A stretch of DNA of 34,721 nt from Entomortierella parvispora. Taxonomy: Eukaryota > Mortierellomycota > Mortierellomycetes > Mortierellales > Mortierellaceae. The notes under the pieces are model-generated. The model made no database searches. It worked only from the letters and a program-made list of their open reading frames with translations, and was not told the DNA's origin. The stretch lies in NCBI GenBank assembly GCA_963573315.1, contig CAUYJH010000011.1, positions 1 through 34,721 of the forward strand. Reading direction: 5' to 3'. Shown piece by piece: positions 1-9,892 of the stretch. The translations under genes and the position numbers were made by a program. The stretch's first letter is position 1. The number at the start of each line of letters is the position of its first letter.

Positions 1-2126
1 CAGAACTTCGTCAGATGGGGTAGAAGACGAACATACTGATGACGAGACTACAGAGCGCCTTTTCATAGCAAGTTCTGTGGACGGTACTTTGGATTTCTGA
101 GTGATTGCTTGGTTGCTCCCAGAAGACCAAGGTTGCGTCTCAATTTCAAAGCTGTCCAAATAAGGAGCCAAATGCCGGACTACCTTCACCCTATTGTTTG
201 TTGCCCAATCCCCAGGGCTTCGGTACGCTTGCTGCTGCTGTTGCAGCGATGGTAGTTGCAGCTGTGGTAGTTGCAGTTGTTTCTGTTGTTGCTGATGTTG
301 CCGCTGAGACGGTTGTTCACGTCTAGGAGCTTCATCATGACCTTGCTGGAATGTTTGCGTCAGTTGGTCGTCGTTTTGTCCGTATTTTTCTCCATGGTTT
401 ATTGGAGTTAATGGACGTGCTTGTTGCCTTCCCAGTTCCATTTCCTGACCAGCAGAGCCGCTTTGTCGCTGACGCTGACCAGGATTAAAGTTTTGTTGCT
501 GTTGCTGTTGCTGTTGCAGTTGCAGCTCTTGTTGTTGAAATTGCTGCTGATTGAGTTGCTGCTGCTGACTGAACTGCAGTTGTTGTGATTGTTGTTGTTG
601 TTGTTGTTGTTGCTGCTGCTGCTGTGTACCAGGCGACCGCTCCGCTAGTCGAGAGGTATTTGGCTGACCGCGATATACATTCTGCTGATACCACCCCTGA
701 TCGCTCGAGGTGGAAGACACCCCTTCCGTGAACTCCTTATCGTCCTGCCGTTCCAAGCGCTGACCATTCCTGTCATCTAGCTCACCCTTTTCAGATGACC
801 AAAGTCTTTGTGCTGATATCCAATTGTCTGGGGCATGATGAAGTCCCTCTTGATGCGAGGCATACTGGAAGGGATGGTCCGGGTGATGGTGTTGTTGGCG
901 CTGGTTGATGTCTGCAAACTGCAGTGGCGTTGATTGCCGTGGAACTTCAGCTTAATATGGCAAGAAGTAACCCGCAGGAACAACAGATAATAAGTATTAG
1001 CATCGGAACAACAGCTCAACACCAATCCACATACCCTGGCGTGATGAGTTTACCTTGCCACTTTTCCCAGCTCCATTGTCCACCGTCAAAATGATCCTCT
1101 TGAACTCCATGTATCAGAGCACGACTGTCACGCGATGTCTTATAGGCTATTCGACTCTGACTCTGGAATACCCAAGACAAGGGAAAGTTTGAAGACAGGA
1201 AGTAACGTTAGGTTGTTTTATCCCCTTATTTGACATCATAAATGACTCTGCAGGATCTTACGTCCTGATTCACGGATCCACAGTTTGCCAACTGTACACC
1301 ACGATGTGCAATGCTGGGATCCACGCTCGCCGATCTGTCATTGTCGCAACGGTATTGCACTCTTTGAATCTGGACGCGTATTTCTTGTTGACGAACTTGA
1401 TTTGTTTGAGGCTGCTCCTGAGTTTGTTCGTATGATTGTGGGTGCTGCTGGTGGTATTGCTGCTGTGGGTGGTGCAAGTTGTTAAATGAGGCAGCGTGAG
1501 ACATCCATGCTCCATCATGCGATTGTTCCTGAGAACCTAAAGAAAGTCGAAAATAGCGATGTTAAGGGAATGAATGTAACCGTCAATTTGATGCAACCCT
1601 GTAATGTCAAACTGACTTCTGAGGCGTCATGGCCATTTAGAGTACCTTGTGTGGGTCCACGATCATCGTCCTTTGGATGCCGAGAAATCTGCTGTTGACG
1701 TGCATTGTTCAGCGTATCTTGGTTATCGCTCGCCATTGCAGGAGAAATCACTTTGCTGCCAGAAAGAGAACTGTTTGTCGAGCTATTGGGGTAGTCTCGC
1801 GTAGTAGGGCCAACGGCAGCGGGGGCACAGCCGTTGGTGTCACCAGAGTTGCTGTCAATGCTGTGGTCCTGGCGAGGACCTTGAACAAAACTTTGTCCTC
1901 TTTCTCTGCTGGTAACGGTAGGGCTTCTGCTAGCAGAAGAATAATATCGGTCGGGATGATCGTAGCGCACTGAGCGCAATGGCTGTCGTAGAGGCAGGAG
2001 CTGACGGTTACAATGAGGCTGCTGTGGCGAAGACTCTTGGGCCGCAGCGGGCGATTGATTATTGTTTGAATGGTCGACTCGACCTTGGGGGTTCAAAGGT
2101 TGTCGATCGGAGGCGCCACGACCCAT
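1..2126 (-). CDS. Gln-rich low-complexity protein, 3' end outside window
   Basis: Partial gene, function not recognised. Four exons join in phase: 2126-1646, 1536-1262, 1162-1054 and 950 to beyond position 1, giving 605 codons without a stop. Introns are GT-AG and 109, 99 and 103 nt long. ATG 2126 is favoured because an in-frame TAG lies just upstream. The protein is Ser/Asn/Gln-rich at the N-terminus, has a His-rich patch at about residues 300-315, then long polyglutamine runs at about residues 395-450 and 490-530. The last visible part (about residues 540-605) is less biased and could start a folded domain. Such composition is common in fungal transcription co-regulators and RNA-binding proteins, but no domain identifies it. 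The glutamines use mixed CAA and CAG codons, so selection on the protein rather than simple slippage is plausible. Confidence 0.72.
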
Positions 2127-3258
2127 AGTCCTCGCTCTGCTAGTCGAGGAGGGACACTAGACAACGGACGAGGTCCAGTATCTCTAAAAAGGCACAGCGG
2201 TGCCGTCTGAGCAAGACCTGCCCAGGGAACGGAAAGGAGCTATGATGCTAATGTCCGGGGGATGCGATATCACCCTGCAAGGACGGGAATAAGGCAAAGG
2301 GGACAAGAGTCAGCGGGATTAGGCTTGAAGGGGTTTGCAGTTGTTTTGGCAACACCTTTCTTTTGCGCTCCTTGCTCTACCACCACCGTCACTTTCTCCA
2401 GCTGCATTCTGTCTGTCTGCCTGTTTTGTCTGCGTGCCATCCCTTTGCTGGCTCGACTCTTTGGTGGCGGTGGCGGTGGTGGCGATGAGGGAAGATACAA
2501 TTGAATTCATAAAATGGAGCTTTAATAGCGCCAAATCGGGTCCGCTATCTCCAGCTTCAAGGACGACGATGGGGAAGGAGGTGCGAAGATCCAAAAGGAG
2601 CCACAGAGTGATATTGGCTATATTGTTCAGCCGGTGGGTCGGATTGTCACGAAAGGGCGACGAACGCGACTAGAGATGACGGCCACGCCTGTCTTTTCTG
2701 CGAGGGGCGGGAGCAGTCTTTTGGAAACAATTGAACGGGCAATTACAGAGGCCCATGAGCAGAAACATGCATTACCACGCGGCTCCATGAATGATGGAGA
2801 AACTTCTCTCTCCAGATGGAATGTCGGAACGCGTATAGCGTGGGGACAGCCGGGTACAGCGGGGGGCAGGCGCGACAATGAGCAGTTGCAGAGAAGACTG
2901 GGATTGACTGTGTGGAAGACAAAGCTGAGAGATGAGGAAGAAAGAAGGAAAGAAAGAATGCAGCGAGGAAAGCACAGGGCAAGGCGCAGTGCAGAAAATA
3001 GAGCAGAACAGAGAAGGAGAGGGGGAAGAAAAAGACGAGGAGCGAGGACACGACCAGTAGTGGATCCTTTGAAGGACACACCAGACAAACACCAAATTTC
3101 CAAATGCAAGCACCAACACCTGCAGACACAACTCCACACTCGCGAAACAAAAGGGCATGGCGAAGCGTGCTTGGTTCGAGGCTGGCTTGAAAGTTGTTAA
3201 AGTTGTTTGTATTTGTTGGTCATGCGAATCTATCATGGCCCATGCGGTCACCTTCACC
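2127..3258 (-). promoter_or_regulatory. Intergenic region upstream of the Gln-rich gene
   Basis: This 1.1-kb stretch lies between the 3' end of the SDR gene and the start of the Gln-rich gene, both on the minus strand. Read on the minus strand, 2900-3060 is strongly pyrimidine-rich, like the leaders of other genes in the window. A GGT/GGC trinucleotide-like run lies at 2462-2485. Open frames here (for example plus 2634-3200) are rich in Arg, Lys and Glu because of the purine tract and show no domain or splice support. I see no gene in it. Confidence 0.4.
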
Positions 3259-4610
3259 TCATGGCTTTCGGAACACTGTCGTCGCAGCTGCCTGGTTGGT
3301 GGGGAAGACAAGCATCTCTGCAATGTTGACGTGGTCCGGCCTGCCTGCGACAAACACCACCGTCTCTGCAATGTCGTTCCCATCCAGTGGTTGCAGCCCC
3401 TTGTAGACCGAGTCTGCCTTGTCTTTATTGCCCCGGAAGCGGACGACCGAGAACTCTGTCTCGACCATTCCTGGACATGAAAGAGACAAAGGGTTAGCAT
3501 GGCATCACGTGGAATGAAGACTAAAATCGAGATTTCAGGCTCCAGGTTTGGTTCGCTAACGGTAATTTCTCGGTCATTTGCCTCTCCCATCTGACCAAAC
3601 AACAACTACAGACGAACAAGCTTCCTACCTGGGTTGATCTCTGAAATACGGATTGCTGTGTCGATGGTCTCAAACAGAAGCGCTTTGGTGATGGACGCCA
3701 CCGCTGCCTTGGACGCGCAATAGATCGATCCGTTTCCGTACGCCTGGTGGCCTGCAACGGACCCAATGTTGATGACATGACCCTTGTTTCTCTTTCTCAT
3801 CCCCGGGAGGACAGATTGCGTAACATGTACGAGTCCTTTGACGTTTGTGTCGATCATAGTGTCCATGGCTTCTTCAGAGATATCCTCCAACTTGTCGAGT
3901 CCGATCACAAGTCCTACAATGGAGGCACAACTGTGAGCGATGAGGAACTAGCCACTTTAATAAAGGACCTCGCGCACCTTGGTCCTTTTCCCGCCTACCT
4001 GCATTGTTTACCAACACATCCACGTCGCCAAACTTGGTGGCTGCCTCCTGAACTTTGGCTCTGGCTCGAACGTCAAGCTCAAAGGTCCTGATCTGGATGC
4101 CAGGGTACTTGGTCTCCAAATCGTGTTTCAAAGTTTCCAATCGCTCCTTCCGACGCGCAGCCAGAATCTACAATGAAATATTGATCCATGAATCTTCTGC
4201 AACCTTTTCGACAACATGACGGATGAGTGATTACCAAATTGGATCCTGCTTGGGCAAAGTGTCGAGCACACGCCTCACCAATGCCAGAAGATGCCCCGGT
4301 ACTATTGAGTTCGATGTGTTACTGACTAAGACTCTTCGGTCGTTCATGGTCTATCTTGGGCTCCTTACATGAGAACGTTCTTGCCCTGGAGGCGGCTACC
4401 CATGTTGTGGTCGAACTGCTTTGAATCCTTGCTGTCGCTTGCTGCGTTATGGATGAAGTGGACATGGGACATTCCCGTCCGTGGGGCCAATGTGAGTGAT
4501 GCGAGCCTGCATGGAGTGGCGATTGCCGAGCGGGCAAGGGTGCGGATGAAGGTGGGGTGAGCGCCGGTGGCAACAGCGCGAGGAATGAGGCGGCCGAGAG
4601 AAGGAAGCAT
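3259..4610 (-). CDS. SDR-family NADP-dependent 3-hydroxy-acid dehydrogenase (YMR226C/YdfG type) with mitochondrial-type presequence
   Basis: Exons 4610-4369, 4301-4235, 4167-3999, 3913-3629 and 3470-3259 join in phase to 324 aa. The Rossmann motif TGASSGIG is at residues 82-89, NNAG at 157-160, and the catalytic Ser211, Tyr224 (YCASK) and Lys228 are present. The C-terminal part ([15 protein letters not shown], later FPTNQA) closely follows the yeast YMR226C/bacterial YdfG family, which oxidises 3-hydroxy acids (serine, 3-hydroxyisobutyrate, 3-hydroxypropionate) with NADP. Those proteins are about 250-267 aa; this one carries about 69 extra N-terminal residues, rich in Arg, Ala, Leu and Ser with few acids at the start, as in a mitochondrial presequence. 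Met70 ([11 protein letters not shown]) would give a family-length cytosolic form. A TATA-like sequence lies 70 nt before ATG 4610. It is divergent from the ALDH6 gene, whose substrates are this enzyme's likely products. Confidence 0.9.
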
Positions 4611-4679
4611 GTCGGCGTGGGAAAGGTGAGGAAGGTAGGGAACAATGAAGAGAAGGATGGAGAATGAAAGAAGCTCTTC

Positions 4680-4687
4680 TTTTTATA
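4680..4687 (-). promoter_or_regulatory. TATA box for the SDR gene
   Basis: TATAAAAA on the minus strand, 70 nt upstream of ATG 4610. It sits between the CA-rich tract and a short CT-rich leader. Its position supports the upstream ATG, and therefore translation of the presequence. Confidence 0.5.
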
Positions 4688-5000
4688 TGTGGATGTGTGT
4701 GTGTTTGTGTGTGTGAGTAAATTGTGTGAGAATTGATTGTGCGTCCGTGTGAACGTGTGTGTGCAACCGCACACCCACAGCACAGGTGGTCAATTCACTC
4801 AATTGCTTCCTCCCCCTGGCGTCTCTAGGCTCCAGCCATGCACCCCATCCCTGTTCTTCTTCGGCAGGGGGCGGGGACTGTGACTGCTTCTTCAACCCAC
4901 CACCACTCGCAGCGCGCTCGGGTCGCGTGGCCGAGTGCAGCGTGGGCAACTCAGCTCACCTCCTCAATGCGTCCCTCGTATTCTCCTCCCTTTCTTTTCT

Positions 5001-5050
5001 TCTCTTTACCATCCTCCTCTTCACTTCTCTTTACCATCCTCCTCTTCTCT
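5001..5050 (+). repeat. 25-nt tandem repeat, two copies
   Basis: Two adjacent near-identical 25-nt units (5001-5025, 5026-5050) in the CT-rich leader of the ALDH6 gene. They probably arose by slippage. Confidence 0.7.
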
Positions 5051-5116
5051 TCTCTTCTCTCCTTGCCTTTCCTTTCCTTCTTTCCATCCTCATCAATACC
5101 AGCAAAGACCACGACA

Positions 5117-7302
5117 ATGTTTACTCAAGAGCAGCCACGCCTCCGAAACTGGATCGACGGCGAGTTCACTGACCCTGTAACCAATCCCTCCGACGCCGCC
5201 ACCCCATACCTGCCTGTTACTAGTCCATACAACGGCAAAGTCATTGGTCATGTGCCCATCTCAACCGCAAATGATGTGGACCTGGCTGTCAAGGCTGCCC
5301 ATGCCGCCTTCCCTGCCTGGTCCTCTCGCACCATCAAAGATCGAGCTGCTATCTTGCTTCGCTTCCACGCATTATTGACCAAGCATGCTGACCATCTCGC
5401 CGACATGGTCGTCTTGGAACATGGAAAGAACAAGGCTGAGGCCCTTGCCAGTGTTCTCAAGGGTCAAGAGACCGTCGAATATGCCCTTTCTTTGCCACAG
5501 GTCGTTCAAGGAAAGATGCTGGAGGTCTCCCGTGGCATCAGCTGCTGCGACACACGCGTTCGTAAGTCGTCTTCTTGATAGCTGCACAACAGAATATGAA
5601 CAAGAGGACAATCTGCTTATTGCTGACTTATCTTTTCCGTCTTTGTTACCTGGTGTCCACTAGCCCTTGGTGTGGTAGCCTCAGTTGTGCCCTTCAACTT
5701 TCCGATCATGGTGCCCATGTGGACGCTGCCTATCGCCATCGCTATGGGTAACTCGATAGGAGATCCTTTTTTCTTGAAGACCATGAAGAAACATGGAGGA
5801 CGTGACGGAGATGACTCATGAAAATAACCTGATGATTCTACCTTAGGCAACACAATGGTGCTGAAGCCTAGCGAAAAAGTACCCTTTACAATGTGCAAGG
5901 TTGTCGAGTTACTGAAAGAAGCCGGGTTGCCTGATGGTGTTGTCAATCTCGTCCATGGTACAGCACATGGTAAGTGCGTGTATACTTTTTTCTTTTGTTA
6001 TAACTTGAAAAAGGGAATGTGTATGACGTTGCAATTTTCCAACTCGATGCCCGTGGGAAAATAAAAGAGAGATTGCTGACACCTTCTCTCCCCTTTTTTT
6101 CCCCCTGTCGCTACAAAAAGCTGTAAATGCGTTAATTGACCATCCGGATGTGAAGGCTGTCACATTTGTGGGAACATCTCATGTTGCCGAGATGGTTTCC
6201 CAACGATGCCATCGATCGAACAAACGCGTTCTCGCCCTCGGAGGAGCAAAGGTAGGACTGACCCTCCCCCACCTCTTTCTTATTGTGCCTCCTCTTCCTC
6301 CTTTCGTTACGTGGAGATTCTGATCGTCACCAATGATCCCTCTGTCTTGCCTTAACAAGGCTACTCTGATTGTTCGATGATCCCACCTTCCCGCCCCTTA
6401 TCTTTTCTTCTTTTTTTTTTTTTTTTTTTTTGCCCGAAGCAGACAAAGTCGATATTCTAAATTTCGGTTGCATTTTACATAGAACCACATGATTTCAGCC
6501 CCTGATTGCAATGTTGAGATGACTTCGACAGACGTCGTTAACTCCTACAGCGGCTGCAGTGGACAGCGTTGCATGGCTGCTACCGTGCTCTTGACGATTG
6601 GTCATCAGCACGATCTCGTGGACAAGATCGTCGCAAAGTCAGAGGCTCTGAAACCCGGCAGCAAGGCTGGAGAGGTTGGCCCCGTGATCGATCAAGCCTC
6701 TGTGGAAAAGATCACTCGATATATCAATGAGGCGGAGGCTTTAGGAGCCAAGATCTTGGTGGATGGACGTCCTTGGACAAAGGCCCATCATGAAGGCTAC
6801 TGGGTGGGTCCAACTGTGATCCTTCATACAAACAAAGCTGATGCGGCTTTACATGACGAGATCTTTGGACCAGTGTTGTCGATTTTGGCGGTCCGGAGTG
6901 CTGAGGAGGCACTGGCGATCGAGAATGCTAATCCATACGGCAACGCAGCTTGTATCTACACCAGCTCTGGCGCAACAGCAGATCATTTCATCAAACGGTT
7001 CAGCGCTGGAATGTGCGGCGTCAAGTATGTTTTTTTCTTTTCTTCTTTTGAGTCAAAAAAAAAAACGGGACCTGGTGTGCATGTCCATTAACAACTTTTC
7101 TCATCCTTTTTTATTACCATTTGATCCATGTAGTATTGGCGTCGCAGTTCCTCGGGAGCCCTTTTCTTTTGGCGGATGGAACAAGAGTCGATTTGGAAAT
7201 CACTGCGATATCACAGGAGATGGAGGAGTCGAGTTCTTTTCCATGCGACGAAAAGTCACCACAAAGTGGGTTCCTCAAGAGAATGCTTCGTGGATGTCCT
7301 GA
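5117..7302 (+). CDS. Methylmalonate/malonate-semialdehyde dehydrogenase (CoA-acylating, ALDH6 family)
   Basis: Exons 5117-5561, 5664-5747, 5847-5969, 6121-6251, 6483-7024 and 7134-7302 join in phase to 497 aa. Family markers follow in order: [20 protein letters not shown], the NAD-site segment FVGTSH, GGAKNH (Asn where other ALDHs have the general-base Glu, usual in the CoA-acylating ALDH6 group), the nucleophile Cys291 in GQRCMA, and EIFGPVLSI. The family converts methylmalonate semialdehyde to propionyl-CoA and malonate semialdehyde to acetyl-CoA in valine, beta-alanine and propionate degradation. Animal enzymes are mitochondrial, but ATG 5117 gives no obvious targeting peptide. The frame stays open upstream to 4838, but that part encodes only a CT-tract Ser/Leu/Phe string, so I keep 5117. 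Intron 4 is long (231 nt) with a poly-T run of about 20 nt. Confidence 0.93.
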
Positions 7303-7458
7303 AAGAAAGGGCCTTGAGAAAGACTATATAGGAAAGAAGAAAAAAATATGCATTGCAATACCCTGTTCGCAACATCTAAAAAATAATGTCTGTGTAGCTC
7401 CTCTATTGAAGAACAAACGAGAGGGGTTGAGGTATCACAGTGCGACCACAAACATATT

Positions 7459-7811
7459 CTACTCCATGATCGATTCATCTCCAGTTTCTGAGTCGGACAT
7501 GAGTTGCTTCATGTTGGCACCTGGGAGCTTGATGCCGCAAAACCGCAAGCAACCCGTGTTGATGTCATTGCAACCTTTACTTCCCGGCGCCGGGTTTTTG
7601 GGATCTATACATTTGCTGGCACATTTTTCTGCAGTCTTTGGCGGGATCCTGCGCCCGTCTGGAGCAAGGAGATCTTTTGGAAAATTTGTGTCAATAGAGG
7701 GTCTGTGGCCATGTCGGCTGGGTGTGGGGGTAGGTGCAGTTTACATGCATTACAGAAGTAGTTGGGGTTGGGGCGACTGAGGGATCGGTAGAAGGATTCT
7801 CTACAGCAGCT
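7459..7811 (-). pseudogene. Candidate Cys-rich secreted-type protein fragment with a +1 frameshift
   Basis: Not a recognised family. A minus-strand frame from 7811 reads a Pro/Thr linker (PSVAPTPTTS) and then NCTYPHTQPTWPQTL, and meets a stop near 7694. Skipping one base at about 7696 moves to a second frame that reads IDTNFPKDLLAPDG and then a Cys-rich segment (KCASKC, GCNDINTGCLRFCG), ending at TAG 7461-7459. Together the parts give an even number of Cys (six), as in small secreted disulfide-bonded proteins. No start or signal-peptide exon could be joined convincingly, so this is a decayed gene, an assembly error, or the tail of an intron-containing gene whose 5' part I could not resolve. 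It converges with ALDH6, whose stop is 157 nt away. Confidence 0.33.
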
Positions 7812-8634
7812 CTGCAGCTAGTCAAACATCAACAAAAAAATGATTACAGTAACAGTGAAAGCTTCAGTCGATAATGGTAGTGCCTCTTTGGCCTAGACAC
7901 AGAGTATTTTTCCAGGGGAATGATAATGAGACATACAGAGAGGAAGAAAGATAGGAAGAAGAGATAGAGAGCTTTTGTCTGGCGTCAATTGAAGTTGAAA
8001 GACTGGATTGGAGGAACTTGCAAAAGAAGAGAATCTGTGGGCAAACCACAGCAAATGCGACAAATTCTATGGGTCAAGGACGATTTGTACTCTGGCATCA
8101 GCTTGCAGACTGCATTCATTACTTGTGGCTGATGAAGGAAACACAAGCAGAGCGATGACCGCACAGGGCACAAAAGAAGTGACCCGACTGTCCTGTTTGC
8201 TGTGCTGTTGGTCTTTTTGTTTTTTGGGGCCTCCTTTAATTAATCTTCCTGAAGAGTAGCCAAGAAGTGGGTAATATATGATTGGATTGCTATTGTTCAT
8301 TTGGAACACCAACGATGCAACGTTGACACTCTCCAGGACGCGTCCTTGTCTCCAAAGACGCGTCCGTCCGGCGCTCCTGCCTCCACATCTGAAGAAAATC
8401 GCGAGCAAAAAGAGACGAGAGCCTTTCCCTTACTGCTGCGGAGATGACACAGCCTGTATCGTTTTTTTTCCATCGTCTTCCTTCCCTGCCCTCCATAAAA
8501 GCTCAATTTCCTCTTTCTTCCTCAATCCTGTTTTTTCCCTTCCCCCACCACCATCCCCTATCCTTGCTAAGCAGGATAGTTATCTGAAAGAGAAAGAGAG
8601 AGAAAAGGCTACACCCTTAGACTCAATACACACC
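7812..8634. promoter_or_regulatory. Intergenic region and HAD gene promoter
   Basis: The right part is the promoter of the HAD gene: a CATAAAAG element at 8494-8501, then a C/T-rich leader to about 8560, then ATG 8635. The left part (7812-8300) holds only short frames. One minus-strand frame at about 8190-8090 resembles a signal-peptide core (CAVIALLVFPSSATS) and might belong to the Cys-rich candidate at 7459-7811, but no in-phase splice was found. Confidence 0.35.
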
Positions 8635-9645
8635 ATGGCAATTTCTTCTCCCACCAAGGACAACCACACTGTCCCCAATCATCCTATTCCCCGGGCCATT
8701 TTCCTCGATAGCGGTGGGGTGATCAATTGCAACGACACCCGGGCTCCACAATGGATCAAGTATCTCACCGAGTATATGCCGACCGTCCTCCAGGGCCCTG
8801 GTCCGCTCTGGGGCCGTGCCAACAAACAGATCTCGCACGATCTCTTTGTCGACAATGGGTTTGAACAGTTGATGGCCCAGTCCAAGGACCACGAACATCT
8901 CGATCGGTTGTACTGCCTTCATTGGATCCAAACCACGGTCAACCTCGTCAACCGTTACATTGAAGAGGAAGAGGAAAAAGAAGCCACAAAACAAGGTCAG
9001 GAGGCCACAAGCGGAGCAGCGACTACCTCGGTCCACAAAAAGATTGTTATCCCAGAATCCGAAGAGGAACAGATCGCAATCGCCAAGGATGCACACGACT
9101 ATTGTGTGGCCCGAGTCCGAGCCGATTACCCGGGTGCCGTCGAGGCCATTGTGGATCTCAAACAAAAGCTACACTATGAACTCTTTACCTGCTCTGGTGA
9201 AACCTCCACGGATTTGAAGCTAACCTTCAGAACCCTGGGAATTCGGGCAATCTCAGATTTGAGTCTCGACGCCGAGGAGGAAGAAAAGCTTCACCCAATT
9301 TTTACAAAGCTTTATGGACCGGATCTGATCAACTGTCATAAAGCCTCAAGCCGGTTCTACCAGCTAATCTTTGAGGATTCAGGGATCCCAGCCCGGGAAG
9401 CTTTGGTCGTTGATGACAAGGAGTCGATCTTGGCCTGGGCAAAAGTCCTGGGCGCCATCACTGTCCAAATCTCGACCAAGGATCGGACAGGCCAGGAGTT
9501 GATGGTTGATCAAGACCAGTGGATCAAGAATGGCGAGACTGGAGTCCTGGAAAAGAAGACCGTTCGGGTTCCTGCCGTGGATTACCAACTGAATTCTCTT
9601 TCTGAACTCCCGGGTTTGGTTGCGCAATGGAAGAAAAGAGGGTGA
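8635..9645 (+). CDS. HAD-like hydrolase superfamily protein, intronless
   Basis: Single exon, 336 aa, starting in a CACCATGG context. HAD motifs are visible: motif I FLDSGGV with nucleophile Asp25 (the second Asp of the classic DxD is Gly, as in the DxGGV subgroup), motif II around Thr185/Ser187 (FTCSGE), motif III Lys236 (INCHKASSRF) and motif IV Asp260-Asp261 (VVDDKES). Residues about 28-170 form the helical cap, broken by an acidic Glu/Lys-rich insertion at about residues 110-145. This layout fits cytosolic HAD phosphatases or haloacid-dehalogenase-like proteins. The substrate cannot be read from sequence, and loss of the second motif-I Asp makes efficient phosphatase activity uncertain. 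An AATAAA lies at 9676. Confidence 0.85.
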   Translation: MAISSPTKDNHTVPNHPIPRAIFLDSGGVINCNDTRAPQWIKYLTEYMPTVLQGPGPLWGRANKQISHDLFVDNGFEQLMAQSKDHEHLDRLYCLHWIQTTVNLVNRYIEEEEEKEATKQGQEATSGAATTSVHKKIVIPESEEEQIAIAKDAHDYCVARVRADYPGAVEAIVDLKQKLHYELFTCSGETSTDLKLTFRTLGIRAISDLSLDAEEEEKLHPIFTKLYGPDLINCHKASSRFYQLIFEDSGIPAREALVVDDKESILAWAKVLGAITVQISTKDRTGQELMVDQDQWIKNGETGVLEKKTVRVPAVDYQLNSLSELPGLVAQWKKRG

Positions 9646-9675
9646 AGGAATTGAAGATTTGTTGGGGGTATATAC

Positions 9676-9681
9676 AATAAA
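9676..9681 (+). terminator. Poly(A) signal of the HAD gene
   Basis: AATAAA 31 nt after the HAD stop codon, in the expected orientation. Confidence 0.5.
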
Positions 9682-9837
9682 AACATACTGCATCCGTAGC
9701 CTGCCGTGCGCCGCGCATGGGGGGTTGCCATTTCCTTGAATTAGCTCCGCCTCGCCCCGAACATACTCTTTCAAACATAATTCCTTCCTAGAGGCGTCTA
9801 GTTTCTAGTCGCCTTCCTAGTATTATTAACAGATAAT

Positions 9838-9843
9838 TTTATT
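9838..9843 (-). terminator. Poly(A) signal of the SLM1-like gene
   Basis: AATAAA on the minus strand about 50 nt after the SLM1-like stop. It faces the HAD poly(A) signal in the 247-bp convergent gap. Confidence 0.5.
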
Positions 9844-9892
9844 ACAATATCTACAGACTGCCTTTGTTGAAAATATAAAGATTGTCGATTAT

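Larger units (their letters stand above)
4611..5116. promoter_or_regulatory. Shared divergent promoter of the SDR and ALDH6 genes
   Basis: The 506-bp head-to-head interval holds a minus-strand TATAAAAA at 4687-4680 for the SDR gene and an irregular TG-rich tract at about 4687-4763. For the ALDH6 gene, about 4975-5100 is almost pure C/T on the plus strand and includes two adjacent 25-nt copies (5001-5025 and 5026-5050, unit starting TCTCTTTACCATCC). This is typical of pyrimidine-rich fungal core promoters and 5' leaders. Co-regulation of the two genes is inferred from the arrangement. Confidence 0.55.

Noticed and set aside
2634-3200. 188-codon plus-strand open frame rich in Arg, Lys and Glu
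   Set aside because: It is the translation of a purine tract that reads as a pyrimidine-rich leader on the other strand. It has no domain, no splice support and no normal composition.
4838-5116. 93-codon N-terminal extension of ALDH6
   Set aside because: Mostly a CT tract that includes a 25-nt tandem repeat. It encodes a hydrophobic Ser/Leu/Phe string that is unlike a targeting peptide and absent from the family.
8067-8298. Minus-strand frame with a signal-peptide-like core, possible first exon of the Cys-rich candidate
   Set aside because: No nearby ATG gives a normal signal peptide, and none of the donors joins in phase with the exon at 7811. It is kept only as a note under the intergenic entry.
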